The notes beneath the pieces were generated by a model that had not been told where the DNA came from, ran no database searches, and saw only the letters and a list, made by a program, of their open reading frames with translations. Below are positions 20,473-30,055 of a stretch of 64,000 nt of DNA, in pieces; the first letter of the stretch is position 1, and every line of letters starts with the position of its first letter. Position numbers and translations under genes: made by a program. The stretch comes from Mycoavidus sp. HKI (GTDB taxonomy: Bacteria > Pseudomonadota > Gammaproteobacteria > Burkholderiales > Burkholderiaceae), in the NCBI RefSeq assembly GCF_020023735.2, contig NZ_CP076444.2:1317501-1381500 (forward strand), in the 5' to 3' direction.

Positions 20473-21501
20473 CTAGGCATAGTCAGTCATGTTTGTCACT
20501 TTTTGAGATGCATGATTATATGCCTCAGCCTCGAGCTTATCGATTGCACATTGATTGAGCATGTGATCATCTCCTCCTGACGCTAATACTTTTCCTGATG
20601 CTGAAAAATTGACATTTAGCACAAATTCGCTATGCCCTGTAAACATAGCAATCTCTTTTCCAGTTGCTACATCCCATAGCTTCACCGCTTTATCATCACT
20701 TCCCGATGCCAATATTGCTTGTAATGGCGAAAAACATACGCTATTTACCTCATCACTATGCCCTTCAAGAGTAAAAATTTCTTTTCCAGTTACTATATTC
20801 CATAGTTTCACTGTCGTATCTAGACTTGCTGATGCCACTACTTTTTCTGATGGTGAAATATTTACGCTATTCACTCTACCTCTATGCCCTTCAAGCGTAA
20901 AAATCTCTTTTTTAGTTTCTATATTCCACAGTTTCACCGTTTTATCCCAGCTTGCCGATGCTAATACTTTTCCTGATGGCGAAAAATGTATACTGCTCAC
21001 GAAATCGCTATGTCCTTTAAGCGTACAAATCTCTTCTCTCGTTTTTACATTCCATAGCTTGATAGTTTTATCATCACTTCCCGACGCTAATATTTCTCCT
21101 GATGGCGAAAAATGCACGCTCATCACTCTGTCGCTATGGCCTGTTAGCGTACAAATCTCTGTTCCATTTTCTATGTTCCATAGTTTGACCGTACCATCAT
21201 CACCTCCCGATGCTAATATTTTTCCTGATGGCGAAAAATGCACACTATTCACGTAATTATTATGTCCGGTAAACGTGTTTACTAATTTTAAGGTCGCGGT
21301 TTCGTACAGCTTAACTTCGTTGCCCCTTGTGCTAACAGCTAGCCAGCAACCATTTGGAGAATAACTAGAGCCAGTAACATCGCTGCCTACTTTTATAATA
21401 GATGACCTTTCAGAGTTAATAGCAGCTGATAAAGAAGAAATTGGAAATTCTTGCTTTGCAACAGGGGATTGAATAGCCGAGCTGGAGATAGGATTTAACA
21501 T
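20473..21501 (-). CDS. WD40-repeat protein, seven blades
   Basis: The 342-residue protein has six clear WD40 units ending in KLWN/KLWD (pattern GHSDxVxSVHFSPSGxxLASGSDDKTIKLWN) and a degenerate first unit (GSSYSPNGCWLAVSTRGNEVKLYE), which makes a seven-bladed propeller. There is no signal peptide or catalytic domain. The opening MLNPISSS is also present on the frameshifted F-box-like/WD40 gene at 31577-33039, so they form one family, but this member lacks the F-box-like and pentapeptide parts. Such proteins usually hold complexes together; in a host-associated bacterium an effector role is possible. It stands alone on the reverse strand, beyond the phage lysis genes. The repeats are very similar to each other, which suggests recent internal duplication. 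Confidence 0.85.
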   Translation of the reverse strand: MLNPISSSAIQSPVAKQEFPISSLSAAINSERSSIIKVGSDVTGSSYSPNGCWLAVSTRGNEVKLYETATLKLVNTFTGHNNYVNSVHFSPSGKILASGGDDGTVKLWNIENGTEICTLTGHSDRVMSVHFSPSGEILASGSDDKTIKLWNVKTREEICTLKGHSDFVSSIHFSPSGKVLASASWDKTVKLWNIETKKEIFTLEGHRGRVNSVNISPSEKVVASASLDTTVKLWNIVTGKEIFTLEGHSDEVNSVCFSPLQAILASGSDDKAVKLWDVATGKEIAMFTGHSEFVLNVNFSASGKVLASGGDDHMLNQCAIDKLEAEAYNHASQKVTNMTDYA

Positions 21502-21578
21502 AGAATGTCCTTAGGTTGAACAACGAATTTTGATCTACAAAGTCTTAGATTATTGCGAGGTAGATTTTTACTCTGCAT
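21495..21578 (-). pseudogene. Remnant of a duplicated solute-binding protein gene, first ten codons
   Basis: Directly overlapping the end of the LysR gene at 21568 is an ATG (21578) followed by MQSKNLPRNN, which matches the start of the intact solute-binding protein at 22892-24019 (MQSKTPPRNS). After about ten codons the similarity ends and the sequence runs into the WD40 gene start. It shows that the LysR plus binding-protein unit was duplicated and this copy then lost nearly all of its second gene. Confidence 0.7.
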
Positions 21579-22527
21579 TTGATGCTCCGAGTGGAATTGA
21601 CGAATTATTATCCACCTCTGGCGAGAAAGTAAAAACGGATAATCTTGCTTTGAGTAATCTAAGTAAGTGATCCGTGGCCGGAAAAATGGGGTTGCCACGC
21701 TTGGTAAGTAAAGCCATCTTGCTAGATTGAAAAGCCGGGTGAGTCACTTCCAGCGCAATAAGCGTCCCTGCCTCAATTTCTTCACGTGCAGAAAAAGCGG
21801 ACATAAACACGGCACCAGGGCTAGTAGACGCAAATATTTTACGGGCTGTTGTTGAGTTACTTACAAATGATGAAGAACAAAGTTGAACGCTTTCTGATTG
21901 CGCTACCGCTTGTATCTTTTGTCGTAATATTCCCGAAGCGGGCAGCGAAACTGGATAGCTTACTGCCTCCGAGAAAGTGACTTTGCGCTTACCCGCCAAC
22001 GGATGGTTTTTGCCTACTAGAAGATATAAAGGGAAAGGCACATGCGCATAATGTTGAATATCCGGGGATTCTTGGAAAACATCGGCTATCCCTATATCAG
22101 CAGTATCGCTCAGTATTTGGTCGATTATCTTTGTGGTTTCAAATATTTCTTCAATCTGTAGATGCACGCCGGGATATCGAAGACGAAATTCATCAAATAT
22201 ATCCATAAAGACATGCACAAAGATAGCCGGTATAGCAAGATGAATATTACTTTCCCGTATATCGCCTAGCTCTTGTAAACCAACCTCAAAGGCCATCCGT
22301 GCATCGCAGCTCTGGCGGTAATATTCAAGCAATAACTCAGCTACATAAGTTGGCGCTACTCCATCCTGGCGATACTCGAATAATTTGTATCCTATCTCTT
22401 TTTCTAAAATCTTTATCTGGTGCTTAATAACGGATGCGCTTGTACTCATACTTTCCGCGGCTTTACAAATTTCTCTATGTGTAAATACGGCATTGAAGTA
22501 ACGCAATCGCTGCTGGTTAATGATCAC
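21568..22527 (-). CDS. LysR-family transcriptional regulator, copy 1
   Basis: The 319-residue protein has the N-terminal winged helix-turn-helix of LysR regulators (HREICKAAESMSTSASVIKH and the wing that follows) and a C-terminal effector-binding domain. It is a close paralogue of the gene at 24009-24968; a 123-bp block (22118-22240) is identical in both. It resembles nitrogen-metabolism LysR proteins of the Nac/Cbl type only loosely; the ligand is unknown. The gene it would have been coupled to is reduced to a remnant at 21495-21578. Confidence 0.88.
   Translation of the reverse strand: MIINQQRLRYFNAVFTHREICKAAESMSTSASVIKHQIKILEKEIGYKLFEYRQDGVAPTYVAELLLEYYRQSCDARMAFEVGLQELGDIRESNIHLAIPAIFVHVFMDIFDEFRLRYPGVHLQIEEIFETTKIIDQILSDTADIGIADVFQESPDIQHYAHVPFPLYLLVGKNHPLAGKRKVTFSEAVSYPVSLPASGILRQKIQAVAQSESVQLCSSSFVSNSTTARKIFASTSPGAVFMSAFSAREEIEAGTLIALEVTHPAFQSSKMALLTKRGNPIFPATDHLLRLLKARLSVFTFSPEVDNNSSIPLGASNAE
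22118..22240. repeat. 123-bp block identical between the two LysR genes, copy 1
   Basis: This block matches 24559-24681 base for base, while the sequences on both sides differ at many positions. It encodes part of the effector-binding domain. The sharp edges suggest gene conversion after the duplication. Confidence 0.75.
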
Positions 22528-22891
22528 TGTCCCCGCTCCTAAAGTAAATCCACTTTATTTTCAAGAAAAATTATAGTGCTAATTTGAAAATGCAGAATTT
22601 TCTTATTTATTTTTTAATATCTGCTTGATAAGCAATAAAAAATATATTTTAAAGATTGGGAACCTAATCATTGGTTAAATGCATATTTACTCCAGAAACG
22701 CTATCATTAATAATTTAATAGCTAGTTGCTCTTGAAAAAGAAATATAAATTCACCAGAAATTTCACCTATTTATCAATTTTGGCGAATCAATGGAGTGGG
22801 TTTCAATTTTTAGAGTAGTCACGCAGGCTTATCCAGAAAATACGAATCGCTTCTCCATCTTATTTGTGCAAATCGTGATTCCAACATGTAG
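22528..22891. other. Intergenic region, part of the LysR duplication
   Basis: I see no gene here. The 130 bases next to the LysR start closely match those upstream of the second LysR gene (24969-25100), so the promoter region was duplicated too. The remainder is AT-rich and without visible structure. Confidence 0.6.
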
Positions 22892-24019
22892 TTAGCTTAC
22901 CATCCACTGACTAAAGCGTTCGATAATGGCACTATGCTTATCTGCCCAATACAAGCCACTACTAGGTATCCCTTTTTTTAAATTGTCTGGATACGTTGAG
23001 AGTGACTTTACATATTTTGGATCAATTCGGTTTCTTTCTAAGACATCTTTTTCCAACGCACTAGGCTGTGTAGGGCTAATCCCATAGGGTATAAGCCGCG
23101 CCTGTCGCTCTGGGTCAGTGGCAAATCGGATAAATTGGCGGCAGGCATCCACATTAGGAGTCCCCTTCAAAATCGTCCAATTATCATATCCATAGATATG
23201 TTGGTCCCATGAAAATGCAACCGGTGCACCGGCATCAATAGCAGATAGTGTTGAAATGATAAAAGCAGGCATTAAATCTACTTCGCCAGTTTTTAATAGC
23301 TGTTCGGCGTGCGGCGTATTCTGCCACCAGACGGAGATATGCGGTTTGATTCTATCGAGGCTATCAAACGCACGCTCAAGCTTGCAAGGGTAGATTTCAG
23401 TTGGAAGCACACCATCTGCTAGCAAAGCTTCTTCAATGGTATCAAAAGGGATTTGACGTAGACCACGGCGGCCTGGGAAACGTTCCACATCCCAAAAATC
23501 TTTCCATGTCTTGGGGGTTGGGCGTCCTTTAAAAGCATCCGTTCGATACGCGAGCACAATAGAGTAAACGTTCATACCAACGCTATAGTCTGACAAAAGG
23601 TGCGGCATAATGGTTTTAACGACATCATCGTTCCCCAGTCTATGAGCTTCTAAATAACCCTGTTGCCCCAGTACTGGAATAGCCCTATTACCCAGGCACG
23701 CCATATTCCACTTGTACTCTCCTGTATCGACCATCGTTTTAATTTCTGCAACAGGCTCCACATTCGACGGAATGCCGATCACCTTAATACCCGTTTCTTT
23801 TCTAAAGGGTTCAAAGAGTATTTCTGTATACGCATAATGACTCTTGCCCCCCGAAGTACGAATCACAATTTGATCTGCGGATTCTGTAGTCATTTTCCTT
23901 GAAGGCGCGCTCTTCCGGGAGGTGATGATATAGGGCGCAGCAATCGCCGCTGCACCTGCGGCAATGAGGGCCTTAATGGCATTACGGCGACTATTGCGAG
24001 GTGGAGTTTTACTCTGCAT
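22892..24019 (-). CDS. Periplasmic solute-binding protein of an ABC transporter, PotD-like
   Basis: The 375-residue product begins with a twin-arginine-like signal (SRRNAIKALIAAGAAAIAAP), then a type-II periplasmic-binding fold of the polyamine/iron group (for example KTWKDFWDVERFPGRR, a motif typical of PotD-like proteins). It would capture a small solute, perhaps a polyamine, in the periplasm. No permease or ATPase gene is adjacent, so it either works with a distant transporter or is an orphan. Its start overlaps the end of the upstream LysR gene by 11 bases, which implies co-transcription and a regulatory link. Confidence 0.85.
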   Translation of the reverse strand: MQSKTPPRNSRRNAIKALIAAGAAAIAAPYIITSRKSAPSRKMTTESADQIVIRTSGGKSHYAYTEILFEPFRKETGIKVIGIPSNVEPVAEIKTMVDTGEYKWNMACLGNRAIPVLGQQGYLEAHRLGNDDVVKTIMPHLLSDYSVGMNVYSIVLAYRTDAFKGRPTPKTWKDFWDVERFPGRRGLRQIPFDTIEEALLADGVLPTEIYPCKLERAFDSLDRIKPHISVWWQNTPHAEQLLKTGEVDLMPAFIISTLSAIDAGAPVAFSWDQHIYGYDNWTILKGTPNVDACRQFIRFATDPERQARLIPYGISPTQPSALEKDVLERNRIDPKYVKSLSTYPDNLKKGIPSSGLYWADKHSAIIERFSQWMVS

Positions 24020-24968
24020 TTGATGCTCCGAATGGAATTGACGAATTACTATCCATCTCTGGCGAGAGAGTAAAAACGGATAATCTTGCTTTGAGCAATC
24101 TAAGTAATTGATTCATGGCTGGCAAAACGGGTTTGCCACGCCGGGTAATTAAAGCCATCTTGCTAGATTGAAAATCCGGGTGGTCCACTTCCAACGCGAT
24201 AAGCTTACCTGCCTTAATTTCCTCTCGTGCGGAAAAAGCGGACATAAACACGGCACCCGAGCCAGTAGACGCAAATGTTTTACGGACTGTGGTTGAATTA
24301 CTCACAAACGATGAAGGGCAAAGTTGGAGTTTTTCTGATCGCGCTATCGCTTGCACTGTTTCTAGTATCATCCCCGAAGCGGGAAGTGAAACTGGATAAC
24401 TTATCGCTTCCGCAAAAGTTACCTTCCGTTTACCAGCTAACGGATGATGCTTACTGACTAACAGATATAGCGGTAAAAGCACGCTTGCATAAAATTGAAT
24501 ATCCAGAGTTTCTGGGCAAACATCGGCTATCCCTATATCAACAGTATCGCTAAGTATGTGGTCGATTATCTTTGTGGTTTCAAATATTTCTTCAATCTGT
24601 AGATGCACGCCGGGATATCGAAGACGAAATTCATCAAATATATCCATAAAGACATGCACAAAGATAGCCGGTATAGCAAGACTCACACTACCTCGTCGCA
24701 TATCGCGCAACTCCTGTAAGCTAGCCTCAAAGGCTTTCAGCGCCTCGCAGTTCCTGCGATAATATTCAGACAATAACTCAGCTACATAAGTGGGCTTCAT
24801 TTCACGCGGGCAGCGATCGAATAATGGGTATCCTATCTCTTTTTCTAAAATCTGTATCTGGCGCGTAACAACGGATGCGTGTGCACTCTCACTCACCGCG
24901 GCTTTAGAAATTTGTCTATGGATAAATACGGCATTGAAGTAAAGCAATCGCTGCTGATTGATGATCAC
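24009..24968 (-). CDS. LysR-family transcriptional regulator, copy 2
   Basis: This 319-residue regulator is the paralogue of the one at 21568-22527. Helix-turn-helix (HRQISKAAVSESAHASVVTR) and effector domain are complete. Its last codons overlap the start of the solute-binding protein gene, so the intact unit is regulator then binding protein, both on the reverse strand. The two regulators differ mainly in the DNA-recognition helix and parts of the effector domain, so their targets may have diverged. Confidence 0.88.
   Translation of the reverse strand: MIINQQRLLYFNAVFIHRQISKAAVSESAHASVVTRQIQILEKEIGYPLFDRCPREMKPTYVAELLSEYYRRNCEALKAFEASLQELRDMRRGSVSLAIPAIFVHVFMDIFDEFRLRYPGVHLQIEEIFETTKIIDHILSDTVDIGIADVCPETLDIQFYASVLLPLYLLVSKHHPLAGKRKVTFAEAISYPVSLPASGMILETVQAIARSEKLQLCPSSFVSNSTTVRKTFASTGSGAVFMSAFSAREEIKAGKLIALEVDHPDFQSSKMALITRRGKPVLPAMNQLLRLLKARLSVFTLSPEMDSNSSIPFGASNAE
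24559..24681. repeat. 123-bp block identical between the two LysR genes, copy 2
   Basis: Identical to 22118-22240; see that entry for the likely origin by gene conversion. Confidence 0.75.
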
Positions 24969-25527
24969 TGTCCCCGCTCCTAAAGTAATTCCACCTTATT
25001 TTCAAAAAAATTATAGAGCTAATTTGAAAGTGCAGAGTTTGTTTATTTATTTTTTAAACATGCTCAATAAGCAATGGAAAGTATACTTTGAAGCTAGAAA
25101 CTTAATAACTGGTTAAATATACAGTGTCATAAAAGCAACGCTTCGATAGAATATGATTCATATTTTATATAAGAAATGGTTTATATATCCACATAACTCT
25201 TATTTCACCTTAGTTAAGAAGCCTCTACATAACTCTGTAGCGGTGCCCTGGCTCCTCTTCGATCTTTCCCTCAGCAACGCTGTCTCAATCCTGGTTCATT
25301 CGATTCTTTGCCCAATGAGCAAAGATAAACCTTGAGATTACTATTTTTTACATATTCTTTGCCGTCCATACTAGCGCTCAAATCATATATGAGGGATCTA
25401 CGGAGCTCTCAACGCAAGATGATTTACATGGAGTGCCTTTAGTGGATAACGCTCAAAAAATCACTTAGGGGCCTCCTTTTGGCAGCGAGTGTGAAATGAA
25501 TAACTCAAATTATGGAGATGTAGGCAA
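24969..25527. other. Intergenic region with a possible gene fragment
   Basis: The first 130 bases repeat the sequence upstream of the other LysR gene. Around 25380-25468 the + strand has an uninterrupted frame of about 30 codons ending in TAG (QIIYEGSTELSTQDDLHG then more) that looks coding, possibly the tail of a lost gene; I do not recognise it. I see nothing else. Confidence 0.4.
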
Positions 25528-26874
25528 ATGAATACTTCATCGGCTGATAGTGGTGTTTTGGTACATAAAAAGTGGCGATATTTTCGACGGCAACATAAAA
25601 CGAGTATGTTTCATCTCGCATTTATTTGTACCCGATTGCAAAAGCTGATGCACAGGCACATCGGCATTATTCCGTTACCGCTGTATTGCGTTATTCTTTT
25701 TTGCTTGAGCATTCTTTTAGCCTTTGGAAAAATCTCCAGTGATATCTCCATCATGGTGGCGATACTCACTACCTTAGGCTTTACATGTGCCGAATTGGGG
25801 GCGCGTATTCCGCTCCTACGTCTGATTGGTGGGCCGGTTATCGTTACGACCTTCCTTCCCTCCTGCTTGGTGTATTACAAACTTTTACCGGGTGAATTGG
25901 TTAGATCAATTAATGATTTTTGGCAGTCAACCAATATCCTGTATCTCTTTATCGCCTCTGTAGTGGTTGGCAGTATTCTTAGTATGGACCGCAGAACACT
26001 TGTTGCGGGGATGGCTAAAATTTTTGTCCCTCTTGCTGTCGGCTCAGTTGCCGCCGCTATCGTTGGCACGCTGACCGGGATGGCTTTTGGGTTAGGCGCT
26101 CACCATACTTTTTTCTATCTTGTCGTTCCCGTTATGGCGGGGGGTATTGGAGAAGGGGCAATTCCTCTCACGCTTGGCTATGCGGATATTCTTAACTTGC
26201 CACAAAAGCAGTTATTCGCCCAAGTTATACCCGCTATCGTGCTCGGGAATTTGATAGCGATTATCTGTGCCAGTTTGCTTCATCAATTCGGTAAGCGCCA
26301 TGCCAGCTATAGTGGCAAAGGCCGCTTATCTGCTGCTGACGAGGGTATATCCACAAACCCTAGCGACGCTTCTTCTGTCACGGTTGAACATCTCGCCGCC
26401 GCGGGCATGATCGCGATTTGTTTATATATGTTGGGAATACTTGTACATAAGCTGATTGGCTTGCCCGCACCCGTAGCGATGCTCTTTCTTGCGGTACTCG
26501 CCAAGCTAACTTACGCCATTTCACCCAAGCTGGAGGGCGGCGCTCGTATCGTTTATCGTTTTTTCTCGACGGTGGTTACTTATCCTTTGCTCTTTGCAAT
26601 CGGGATCACCATTACGCCGTGGAACGACTTACTAGCTGGCTTCACCTTAGCCAATATCGCCACCATTACGGCGACGGTTTGCACATTAACCACCGTGGGA
26701 TTTTTTGTAGGCAAATGGGTGGGTTTATATCCGATTGAAAGCGCAATCATTAATGCCTGCCACAGCGGTATGGGCGGTATTGGTGACGTAGCGATACTGT
26801 CTGCAGCCTACCGCCTAGAACTGATGCCATTTGCACAGATAGCAACTCGCCTAGGGGGAGCACTGACTATTACT

Positions 26875-28289
26875 CATGTCCTTACACACAACTATAAACA
26901 GCCAAGTACAATAAACCTTTAAAAGAAAGAGATGACAGGCAGAGATGAGCTGGGCAGCGAAAGAATTTAAGACAGTAGATTTAGGTGACAAGCGGTTAAA
27001 CAAGAGGCTGATGTTGCTTGCAGAGCGTCTTGGGGAAAAGCCGACGGCGAGTCTGCCTGGGGCATGTAAAGGGTGGGCGGAAACCCAGGGGGCGTATCGA
27101 TTTTTATCTCAAGAGGATATAGGTTGGGAGTCTATTTTAGAGCCGCACTGGTCCTGTTCGCGTGCGCGCTTACAAGAGCAGCGTACCGTTTTGTGCATCC
27201 AAGACACCACGGAACTGAACTTCAACGGACAATCGATAGAAGGCTTGGGTCCCCTGTGTTACGAAGCGCAACGAGGTATGTACCTGCACCCGACGTATGC
27301 GGTATCGTTGGAGCGTGAACCGTTAGGCGTATTAGATGCGTGGATGTGGGCACGTGCATCCAAAGAAGACGTAGAGAATCGGTCTGGGATCAAGGAAAGT
27401 ATACGCTGGATCGAAGGGTATAGCCGACTGGCAGAACTCTCAGCCGAGTTACCCCGAGACACGTTTGGTGTATATGGCAGACCGTGAATCCGACATGCTA
27501 GAACTGATATGCAAAGCCTCCGAACTGGGGAATCCGGTGGATTGGTTAATTCGCTCGTGTCACAACCGGGTGCTACCAGATGGTGCTCGCCTGTGGGAGG
27601 CAGTCGGTGCGCAGGCAGCGGTAGGCGAATTGCATTTTATGATGCCCTCACGGCATGGCCAAAAGGCTCGAGCGGTACGTCAGCAAGTCAGAATGAAACG
27701 CGTTGTCCTTGATGATAGAAAGGGCTCCCCGTTAGAAGTGACCTGCGTAATAGCCCAAGAAGTGGAGGTACCGTCTGGCTGTAAGCCTGTGGAGTGGCGC
27801 TTGCTCACTAATCGCGTGGTACTTGATTTCGACGCAGCAGTGGAGTTGATTGACTGGTATCGGGCTCGCTGGGAGATTGAGATGTTCTTCCACGTTCTCA
27901 AAAACGGCTGTCGCGTCGAGGCGCTGCAACTAGGGGCTATCGAAAAGTTAGAGAGGGCGCTGGCGGTCTATATGGTGGTGGCTTGGCGAATCGCTCGCTT
28001 GATGAGACTAGGCCGTACTTGCCCTGATCTGGAAGCAGAACTGCTGTTTGAGCCAGAGGAATGGCAAGCCGCGTATCTTCTCATGAAAAAACCTGTGCCA
28101 AAAAAGACGCCTCGACTCAATGAAGTAGTGCGGCTTATTGCGATGTTGGGTGGATTCTTAGGCCGAAAAGGGGATGGCGAGCCCGGCGTAAAAACCATCT
28201 GGCAAGGATTACAGCAGGTTACTGCCTTTGCTCAGGGTCTACGCTGGGCGCGCCAAAACCAGATATTTTGAGTTGTGTATAAGGATATG
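26875..28289 (+). mobile_element. IS4-family (Tn5/IS50-like) insertion sequence, copy B
   Basis: This is the second copy of the element at 528-1940, 1415 bp long, with the same inverted ends and a perfect 9-bp target duplication ACTATTACT at 26866-26874 and 28290-28298. It lies in the 3' end of the symporter gene. Copies A and B appear identical apart from one base lost in A (about 741) and one gained in B (about 27453). Confidence 0.95.
26945..28271 (+). pseudogene. Tn5-like transposase of IS copy B, frameshifted in the middle
   Basis: The N-terminal 170 residues are intact from ATG 26945, but at about 27451-27454 this copy has CCCC where copy A has CCC, and the frame shifts. The first frame ends at 27487; the rest continues from about 27465 to 28271. 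The shift falls just before the second catalytic Asp (MADRESD), so neither part can make the DDE site alone. Copy A is correct here and wrong elsewhere, so an intact 441-residue enzyme can be deduced from the pair. Confidence 0.9.
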
Positions 28290-28350
28290 ACTATTACTGC
28301 GGCAATCATTTTACTAGGCATCATTTCATAAAATTTTTATTTAAATGACG

Positions 28351-28761
28351 ATGAGACCTATTTTTCTTTCCATAATATTATGTATTTTTCCTTTTATGGG
28401 CTGTGGTGGAGATAATCCTATCCATGAAGAACAGGCGCTCATATCTGGAAAAAATAAAAATGCGAAAAAATCCTTAGCGGAGCTTGCAGATGAATTAAGC
28501 AAAGTGAGCGTAAAAGATTATGGCCGTGCTGCGCATGATAGCGCAGTAGACTTAGCAGAGATCGCACGTAACTTAGAAAAAATTATGCCAGAGCCAATTG
28601 GGGGAATCGCAAGTAGAACCTTATTGCTGGTGGAGCGTTTAATAATATTAATCAATTCTTATCCAAATTTAAAAAATAATAGTTATATTTTAAATGACAT
28701 TTCAAGAGAGACGGAAGAATTGAAAGAAGAAATGAGTGAGAGTATAGATGAAAGTCTATAA
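28351..28761 (+). CDS. Small lipoprotein with an RPLG-type motif, member 1
   Basis: I chose ATG 28351 (MRPIFLSIILCIFPFMGC) because it aligns with the start of the related gene at 30056, including the bases before it; an ATG six bases upstream is possible. The 136-residue protein has a short hydrophobic signal with a probable lipidated Cys at residue 18. Near residue 75 is the motif EKIMPEPIGGIASRTLLLVERL, shared in form with the proteins at 29210 and 30056; after it the chain is helical and acidic. No known family comes to mind. The gene begins 19 bases after the original stop of the symporter gene. Confidence 0.6.
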   Translation: MRPIFLSIILCIFPFMGCGGDNPIHEEQALISGKNKNAKKSLAELADELSKVSVKDYGRAAHDSAVDLAEIARNLEKIMPEPIGGIASRTLLLVERLIILINSYPNLKNNSYILNDISRETEELKEEMSESIDESL

Positions 28762-29209
28762 AATTAGAAAATAGATTAAATTAAACTTTTTAAGTTATTA
28801 ATGAAATCGAGAAGATCTCTATAAAATTAAAATATATTTTACGATACTCTGACTACAAAGGCTTGTATTGCTCAAAGTCTATTAAAATCTCGCTTTTCTA
28901 TTTGCTGCTATTTCTAAGCAATCTGCTTTTTCCAAAAAAAAACATTCCTCACTACGACTCGTAAAACATGGGTAAAAGCAAAGTTTACGTAGCCCATTGT
29001 CAACACCGTTCCTCTATCAATTTTTAAATTTCTTGATTTTGCTCTCTTCATCGACTAGCTTACATTAGCAAGCATCTCGTGAATAATAATTATCTTATAT
29101 TGTTTATAAACCATCTTAACCAGTATAAACAATTAAAATCCGCGAGCCGCTATCCGTTAGGAAATTTAAATTGGGGATTTGTTTGTTTTTATAGTCCAAG
29201 GAGAAAGTA
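28762..29209. other. Intergenic region of the RPLG cluster
   Basis: These 448 AT-rich bases hold no gene that I can support. An AAGGAG ribosome site at about 29198-29203 serves the next gene. Confidence 0.5.
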
Positions 29210-29995
29210 ATGGGTGCTGTAGAAAGTGTTCTTCGTGAAGTAGAGAAAACGACGATAAGACCATTAGGACAAGTCGCGCAGGGTGTCGAGAGAGTGACGA
29301 TAAGACCCTTAGGACAGGTCGCGCGGGGTGTCGAGAAAGTGACGATAAGACCTGTAGGAGAAATTGCCCGTGAACTGGAGAAAGTGACAATAAGACCTCT
29401 AGGGGGGATTGCACGCGGCGTAGAGACAGTGACGATAAGACCTTTAGGGGCAATTGCGCATGAATTGGAAAAAGCGCTAGCCAGACCTTTGGGGAGCATT
29501 GCAAGTAAAACTGTATTGCTATTGGAACGCCTAATAGATGCAGTTGAGCAAGAATCGTCTATGGAGACGAACACAGACATGCACGCCAGGCGAGAAAATT
29601 TAAACAGAATGGCAGAAGACGTGGTGCAAGTAGAGAGAGAGATAAACGAGGCAGTATTAGCAACGCCAGCGACTGACGAAGATCGTTTAAGGGTTTTCGG
29701 TGAATGTAGCAGAGTAAATAGCGAGATTGGGCATAACATCGGGCGACTGCAAAATAACGTAGCGCTTGCTCAAACTAACGCAGAACTTTTTCAAGTTAAC
29801 TCGGGACTTGTTCAAACTAACGAAGAACTTGCATCTGAAAATCACTCTCTTAGAGACCAGTTAAATTTTATGCAAGCTAGACTTCGGGAGGCTTTAGTAG
29901 ACGAAAATAATATTGGTCAGACAGACGTTATTTATGAGGATGAGGATGAGAGTGAGGATGAGGATGATTTAGCTCCTCCGGAATATTTTCCATAA
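29210..29995 (+). CDS. Unrecognised protein with six 15-residue RPLG repeats, coiled coil and acidic tail
   Basis: The 261-residue product starts at ATG 29210 behind AAGGAG. Residues 11-100 are six tandem 15-residue units with consensus VEKVTIRPLGxIARG; the last unit continues into ARPLGSIASKTVLLLERLI, the motif shared with the flanking lipoproteins. A helical region follows (about 105-165), then a coiled coil built from near-repeats (AQTNAELFQVNSGLVQTNEE) at about 180-225, an acidic stretch (DEDESEDEDD), and the end APPEYFP, which contains a PPxY sequence. There is no signal peptide. Function unknown. The unit resembles amphipathic repeats that bind membranes or form solenoids, which is only a guess. 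Confidence 0.7.
   Translation: MGAVESVLREVEKTTIRPLGQVAQGVERVTIRPLGQVARGVEKVTIRPVGEIARELEKVTIRPLGGIARGVETVTIRPLGAIAHELEKALARPLGSIASKTVLLLERLIDAVEQESSMETNTDMHARRENLNRMAEDVVQVEREINEAVLATPATDEDRLRVFGECSRVNSEIGHNIGRLQNNVALAQTNAELFQVNSGLVQTNEELASENHSLRDQLNFMQARLREALVDENNIGQTDVIYEDEDESEDEDDLAPPEYFP
29240..29509 (+). repeat. Six tandem 45-bp coding repeats
   Basis: The repeats encode the 15-residue RPLG units of the protein at 29210. Units 1-5 share a stretch of the form acgataagacc[ct]ttagg; unit 6 is more divergent. The repeat number may vary between strains. Confidence 0.85.
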
Positions 29996-30055
29996 ATCAA
30001 TTTATTTTTTATAATAAAGTGATTTTTTAATGAATAAATTTCAATTTAAATAACA

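Larger units (their letters stand above)
25528..28331 (+). pseudogene. 2-hydroxycarboxylate symporter (CitS family), last codons displaced by an IS
   Basis: The gene runs from ATG 25528 to the IS at 26875. The protein has about a dozen membrane segments and both GGxG loop motifs of the 2-HCT family (MAGGIGEGAIPL and GMGGIGDVAILSA), which bind citrate or malate together with sodium. With the IS present, translation runs into it and ends at 26922 with about 16 foreign residues (464 in total). Removing the IS and one 9-bp repeat restores the frame LTITAAIILLGIIS and a stop at 28329-28331. Only the last dozen residues, part of the final membrane helix, are lost, so some function may survive. Confidence 0.88.

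Noticed and set aside
20609..21256. 215-codon + strand open frame with repeats
   Set aside because: It is the antisense of the WD40 repeats; its repetitiveness follows from the real gene on the other strand.
25153..25335. 60-codon + strand frame in the gap before the symporter
   Set aside because: No ribosome site, no resemblance and atypical composition; treated as non-coding.
29240..29509. Possible CRISPR array
   Set aside because: The 45-bp units are directly adjacent and in frame, with no spacers; they are protein-coding repeats.
29116..29739. 207-codon reverse frame with Ser/Thr-rich repeats
   Set aside because: Antisense shadow of the RPLG repeat gene, which has the ribosome site and related neighbours.
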